Source: Anisus vortex (Eukaryota > Mollusca > Gastropoda > Planorbidae). From it: DNA of 64,000 nt. Positions within the stretch are counted from its first letter, which is position 1. Each line of letters begins with the position of its first letter. Shown in pieces: positions 60,080 through 64,000 of the stretch. The stretch covers positions 27,354,822 through 27,418,821 of the forward strand of contig OX421507.1 in NCBI GenBank assembly GCA_949126835.1, read 5' to 3'. A program made the position numbers and the translations under genes. The notes below the pieces were generated by a model. That model was not told the origin of the DNA, did not search any database, and was given only the letters and a program-made list of their open reading frames with translations.

Positions 60080-60854
60080 TCAATGGAAAGGCAGAGAGGA
60101 AAGACACACAGGGCTGTTTAATTAAATCTTTTGTTTATTGACAATGAATAAATACATTTGATATTTGTATGTATGCTTCGTTTCCTTTTGTTTTTCAATC
60201 ATTTACTTGTATTCATTTTGATTTGTTTTTTTACGCTGGGTGGTAAAATCTTCTTATGGATAATTAACACACTTCCGTCATCCTATATTCTAAACTTGGC
60301 ACATAGACTTGTTGCCGACGACTGTGACAGTTAAAGTGACTGTGTAACTTCGAGTGGACAGTGCATTTATATAAACTGACTTAGGCTTTGTGACATACAA
60401 AGAAGTGAATTATTGTAATTTGTTGACCGGAACTAGCTACATGTTAGAATGTATGTATATTGAGGGAATGACTGGAGTAAAGGCGCTATAAAAAGATTGT
60501 AGGCATAATATGAGAATGAAAGTTAGTTTTCACATAGACCAAAGACTTGTCAAGATCTTACTTTTAAAATGACAATAAATTCTCTCAAATTTTCATTCTC
60601 ACTCCCATAAAATCATGTTGTTTTGTTTTGGTGCGCATTTTAAAATCCTTTGTCTTAGCTTAGCTTTAGCGTTTGACAAATAAACATTAACTTTTTAAGC
60701 TGTTTAATAACGAATAAACAAAACTAAAAGTTTAATTAAATTTATAAAAATAGCATAGCCTTATAGCTGTAACTACTGTCAATGATTGCAATTTTTTGGT
60801 GTCAAAATTTGCAAACGATAGAAATAAAAAGATAAAGGTTAATAGAACATCAAT
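60080..60854. other. Expansin 3' UTR and downstream spacer
   Basis: AT-rich. Holds the poly(A) signal at 60147. A diverged donor-like unit (caattcagggtaagaagaac) appears at about 60853-60872, where the 50-bp array starts. Confidence 0.5.
60147..60152 (+). promoter_or_regulatory. Candidate poly(A) signal of the expansin-like gene
   Basis: AATAAA 68 nt after the TAG stop, in an AT-rich 3' UTR. Confidence 0.6.
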
Positions 60855-62790
60855 TCAGGGTAAGAAGAACTATTTATTACCTTTTTTTGTGGGATTAGCC
60901 TAAATCCAGGTTAAGTAGAACTATTTATTAAATGTTTGGTGGGATTAGCCTTAATCCAGGTTAAGTAGAACTATTTATTAAATGTTTGGTGGGATTAGAG
61001 TTAAATCAGGGTAAGTAGAACTATTTATTAACTGTTTGGTGGGATTAGCCTAAATCCAGGTTAAGTAGAACTATTTATTAAATGTTTGGTGGAATTAGCC
61101 TCCATGTTAAGTAGAACTATTTATTAAATGTTTGCTGGGATTACTATTAAACCAGGGTAAGCAGTACTATTTATTAAATGTTTGGTGGTATTAGCCTAAA
61201 TCCAGGTTAAGTAGAACTATTTATTAAATGTTTGGTGGGATAAGCCTAAATCCAGGTTAAGTAGAACTATTTATTAAATGTTTGTTGGTATTATTTTAAA
61301 TCCAGATAAGGAGAACTATTTATTAAATGTTTGGTGGTATTAGTCTTAATCCAGGGTAAGTAAAACTATTTATTAAATGTTTGGTGGGATTAGCCGAAAT
61401 CCAGGTGAAGTAGAGCTATTTATTAAATGTTTGGTGGGTTTAGCCTTAATCCAGGTTAAGTAGAACTACTTATTAAATGTTTGGTGGGATTAGCCTTAAT
61501 CCAGGGTAGGCTAAGTAGAACTATTTATTAACTGTTTGGTGGGATTAGCCTAAATCCAGGTGAAGTAGAACTATTAATTAAATGTTTGGTGGGATTAGCC
61601 TTAATTTAGGTTAAGTAGAACTATTTATTAAATGTTTGGTGGTATTAGCCTAAATCCAGGTTAAGTAGAACTATTTTATAAATGTTTGGTGGGATTATTT
61701 TAAATCCAGGTTAAGGAGAACTATTTATTAACTGCTTGGTGGGATTAGCCTTAATCCAGGGTAAGTAGAACTATTTATTAAATGTTTGGTGGTATTAGCC
61801 TTAATCCAAGTTTAGTAGAATTATTAATTAAATGTTTGGTGGGATAAGCCTTAATCCAGGTTAAGTAAAACTACTTATTAAATGTTTAGTGGGATTAGCC
61901 TTAATCCAAAGTAAGTAGAACTATTTATTAAATGTTTGGTGGTATTAGCGTTAATCCAGAGTATGTAAAACTATTTATTAAATGTTTGTTGGGATTAGCC
62001 TTAATCCAGGGTAAGTAGAACTATTTATGAAATTTTTGGTGGGATTAGCCGAAATCCAGTTGAAGTAGAGCTATTTATTAAATGTTTGGTGGTATTAACC
62101 TATATCCCGTGTAAGTAGAACTATTTATTAAATGTTTGGTGGGATTAGACTTAATCCAGGGTAAGTAGAACTATTTATTAAAGGTTTGGTGGGATTAGCC
62201 GAAATCCAGATGAAGTAGAGCTTTTTGTTAAATGTTTGGTGGGATTAGCCTTAATCCAGTTTAAGTAGAACTATTTATTAAATGTTTGGTGGTATTAGCC
62301 TAAATCCCGGGTAAGTAGAACTATTTATTTAATGTTTTGTGGGATTAGCCTTAATTCAGGGTAAGTAGAACTATTTATTAACTGTTTGGTGGGATTAAAC
62401 TAATACTAGGTGAAGTAGAACTATTTATTAAATGTTTGGTGGGATTAGCCTTAATCCACGTTAAGTAGAACAATTTTATAAATGTTTGGTGGGATTATTT
62501 TAAATCCAGGTTAAGGAGAACTATTTATTAAATGTTTGGTGGTATTAGTCTTAATTCAGGGTAAGTAGAACTATTTATTAACTGTTTGGTGGGATTAGCC
62601 TTAATCCAGGGTAAGTAGAACTATTTATTAAATGTTTGGTGGTATTAGCCTAAATCCAGGTTTAGTAGAACTATTAATTAAATGTTTGGTGGGATAAGCC
62701 TTAATCCAGGGTAAGTAGAACTACTTATTAAATGTTTGGTGGGATTAGCCTTAATCCAGGGTAAGTAGAACAATTTATTAAATGTTTGAT
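60855..62790 (+). repeat. 50-bp tandem array of the expansin exon 1 end plus 5' splice site, about 38 copies
   Basis: The unit gggattagccttaatccagg + gtaagtagaactatttatta + aatgtttggt repeats about 38 times with moderate divergence. It matches the end of expansin exon 1 and the start of intron 1 at 53335-53376 (ggattagccttaatccaggg, then taagtacaacttttatt) over about 40 bp, including the CAGG|GTAAGT donor. It lies 0.8 kb downstream of the gene in the same orientation. Divergence among units makes it older than the ANKRD49 array. Confidence 0.92.
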
Positions 62791-62875
62791 AGAATTAGTC
62801 TTAGTCTTTTGTTTTTCTGTCTTCTTCTGTGTGTCGCCCACCTGTCAGCTTTCTTTCTTGCCTCCCCGCCAGCAT

Positions 62876-63128
<253 letters not shown>

Positions 63129-63206
63129 ACTGTGTCTGTTTTTCTGCCTGCATGCCACTCGGCCAATATATCAGTGTTTTCCCATGTATTCCATTCCTCA
63201 GCCCAT
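63129..63206 (+). pseudogene. Remnant of expansin intron 1 end and exon 2 acceptor
   Basis: cactgtgtctgtttttctgc, ctgcatgccactcggccaat and gtattccattcctcagccca match 53937-54001 (ctgcctacatgtcactcggt; gtatttcattccacagccca), including the AG of the exon 2 acceptor. Only about four bases of exon 2 survive before the dispersed repeat takes over. With the array and microsatellite upstream, this is a broken duplicate of the expansin 5' region. Confidence 0.75.
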
Positions 63207-64000
63207 TAGTCTCCAGCATCAATCTGAATTAATATGTTCTAGAAGCATTAAAGAAGGTTGTGTCCAATCACATAGAATATTGGTTATGTGGCGAAAGAAA
63301 AGGATGAGGATGTTGACTTTGATTTGTGTTCACTGAACAGTCCCAAAAAGAAGATATACCATTCTTCATTTTCAAAATGAGCAGACTAACTAAAACGAAT
63401 AGAACTTATGCTTATTACGTGACATTGTGGCACATCTTGTGTGTCCCCTAAATATGGGGTAACTTGTCACTACCACGATCGAACCATTTTTTTTTTGCTT
63501 TTTAATTATTCCACTTGTATTTGTGTATGTGTTTCAACATTCGAAACACAATGAGATCTAGATTGAGTCTAGCCTAACAAATAAAACAGTTGTGACTTGT
63601 AGAAAGTCATCTGTGAGATATGAATGACACATGTGTCCAATACAAGGATGTGTGTGTTATTGAAGACAACAATCAACATTTAATAATCGATCAACAAACG
63701 AAGTTCCTGTGTAATAAAACACATAGATACCTCAATGACTTTGTACTGATTATATCGTTGGCGTAGTCCGCAGAGAAATTATAAATCAGTCCAACGTTCA
63801 GATTGATACGCTCAATGCTCATCAAACAAATAGTCACAAATCAATACTGAATCGAAAAACTTGACGGACTGGCCTCCACAAAGCCTAGAAAAGACTCGTT
63901 CTGATAACAAATGATTTTAAAGTTTTATTTTCATCGAGACCGCTATAAGAAACAGAGAAATTTGAAATGTCAAACATTAATTTGAGATATCAATCTCTGA
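63207..64000 (+). repeat. Dispersed repeat, copy 2 (partner at 48505-49495), runs off the right edge
   Basis: Collinear with copy 1: agtctccagcatcaatctga, aggatgttgactttgatttg, gaatgacacatgtgtccaat and caatgctcatcaaacaaata. It carries only one unit where copy 1 has the 45-bp array (63420-63470). Confidence 0.8.

Overview
The window is animal nuclear DNA, most likely from a gastropod mollusc. It is AT-rich, its genes are split by GT-AG introns, and it is full of LINEs, tRNA-derived SINEs, hAT-type DNA transposons and minisatellites. The RNase H-bearing LINE copies look like the I/Nimb group known from freshwater snails. The mollusc assignment is an inference; the species cannot be named from sequence alone. 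Gene models were built by hand from splice sites, codon phase and family similarity.

Four host genes are readable in the first 23 kb and the last 12 kb, and a fifth is a candidate. (1) CEP104 (minus, 378-4528): the first ten coding exons, running off the left edge. (2) SSR3/TRAP-gamma (plus, 7084-15474): complete, five exons, 186 aa, head-to-head with CEP104. (3) ANKRD49 (minus, 16959-22311): complete, three coding exons, 219 aa, tail-to-tail with SSR3. (4) An unrecognised three-exon candidate (plus, 46638-51743, 122 aa). (5) A secreted expansin-like protein (plus, 53304-60079): complete, seven coding exons, 246 aa. This is unusual in an animal.

Between ANKRD49 and the unrecognised gene (about 23-46 kb) lies a block of nested transposons. 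It includes opposed LINEs at 23-27.5 kb and a hAT relic at 28.3-30 kb. A TTAA-flanked element with a solo LTR inside occupies 30.0-31.7 kb. A hAT with a perfect 8-bp target duplication spans 31.8-44.05 kb and contains at least two further hATs, a hAT MITE, and a LINE inserted in another LINE. Several target-site duplications can be read directly, so the order of insertions can be reconstructed.

The most unusual signal is that three tandem arrays are built from exon-intron boundaries. The last about 50 nt of ANKRD49 exon 2 plus its 5' splice site is repeated 28 times (56-bp unit). A 76-bp unit resembling the 3' splice site of SSR3 exon 4 is repeated 8 times just upstream of that exon. The end of expansin exon 1 plus its 5' splice site is repeated about 38 times (50-bp unit) downstream of the gene, next to a remnant of expansin intron 1 and the exon 2 acceptor. 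None of the unit lengths is a multiple of three.
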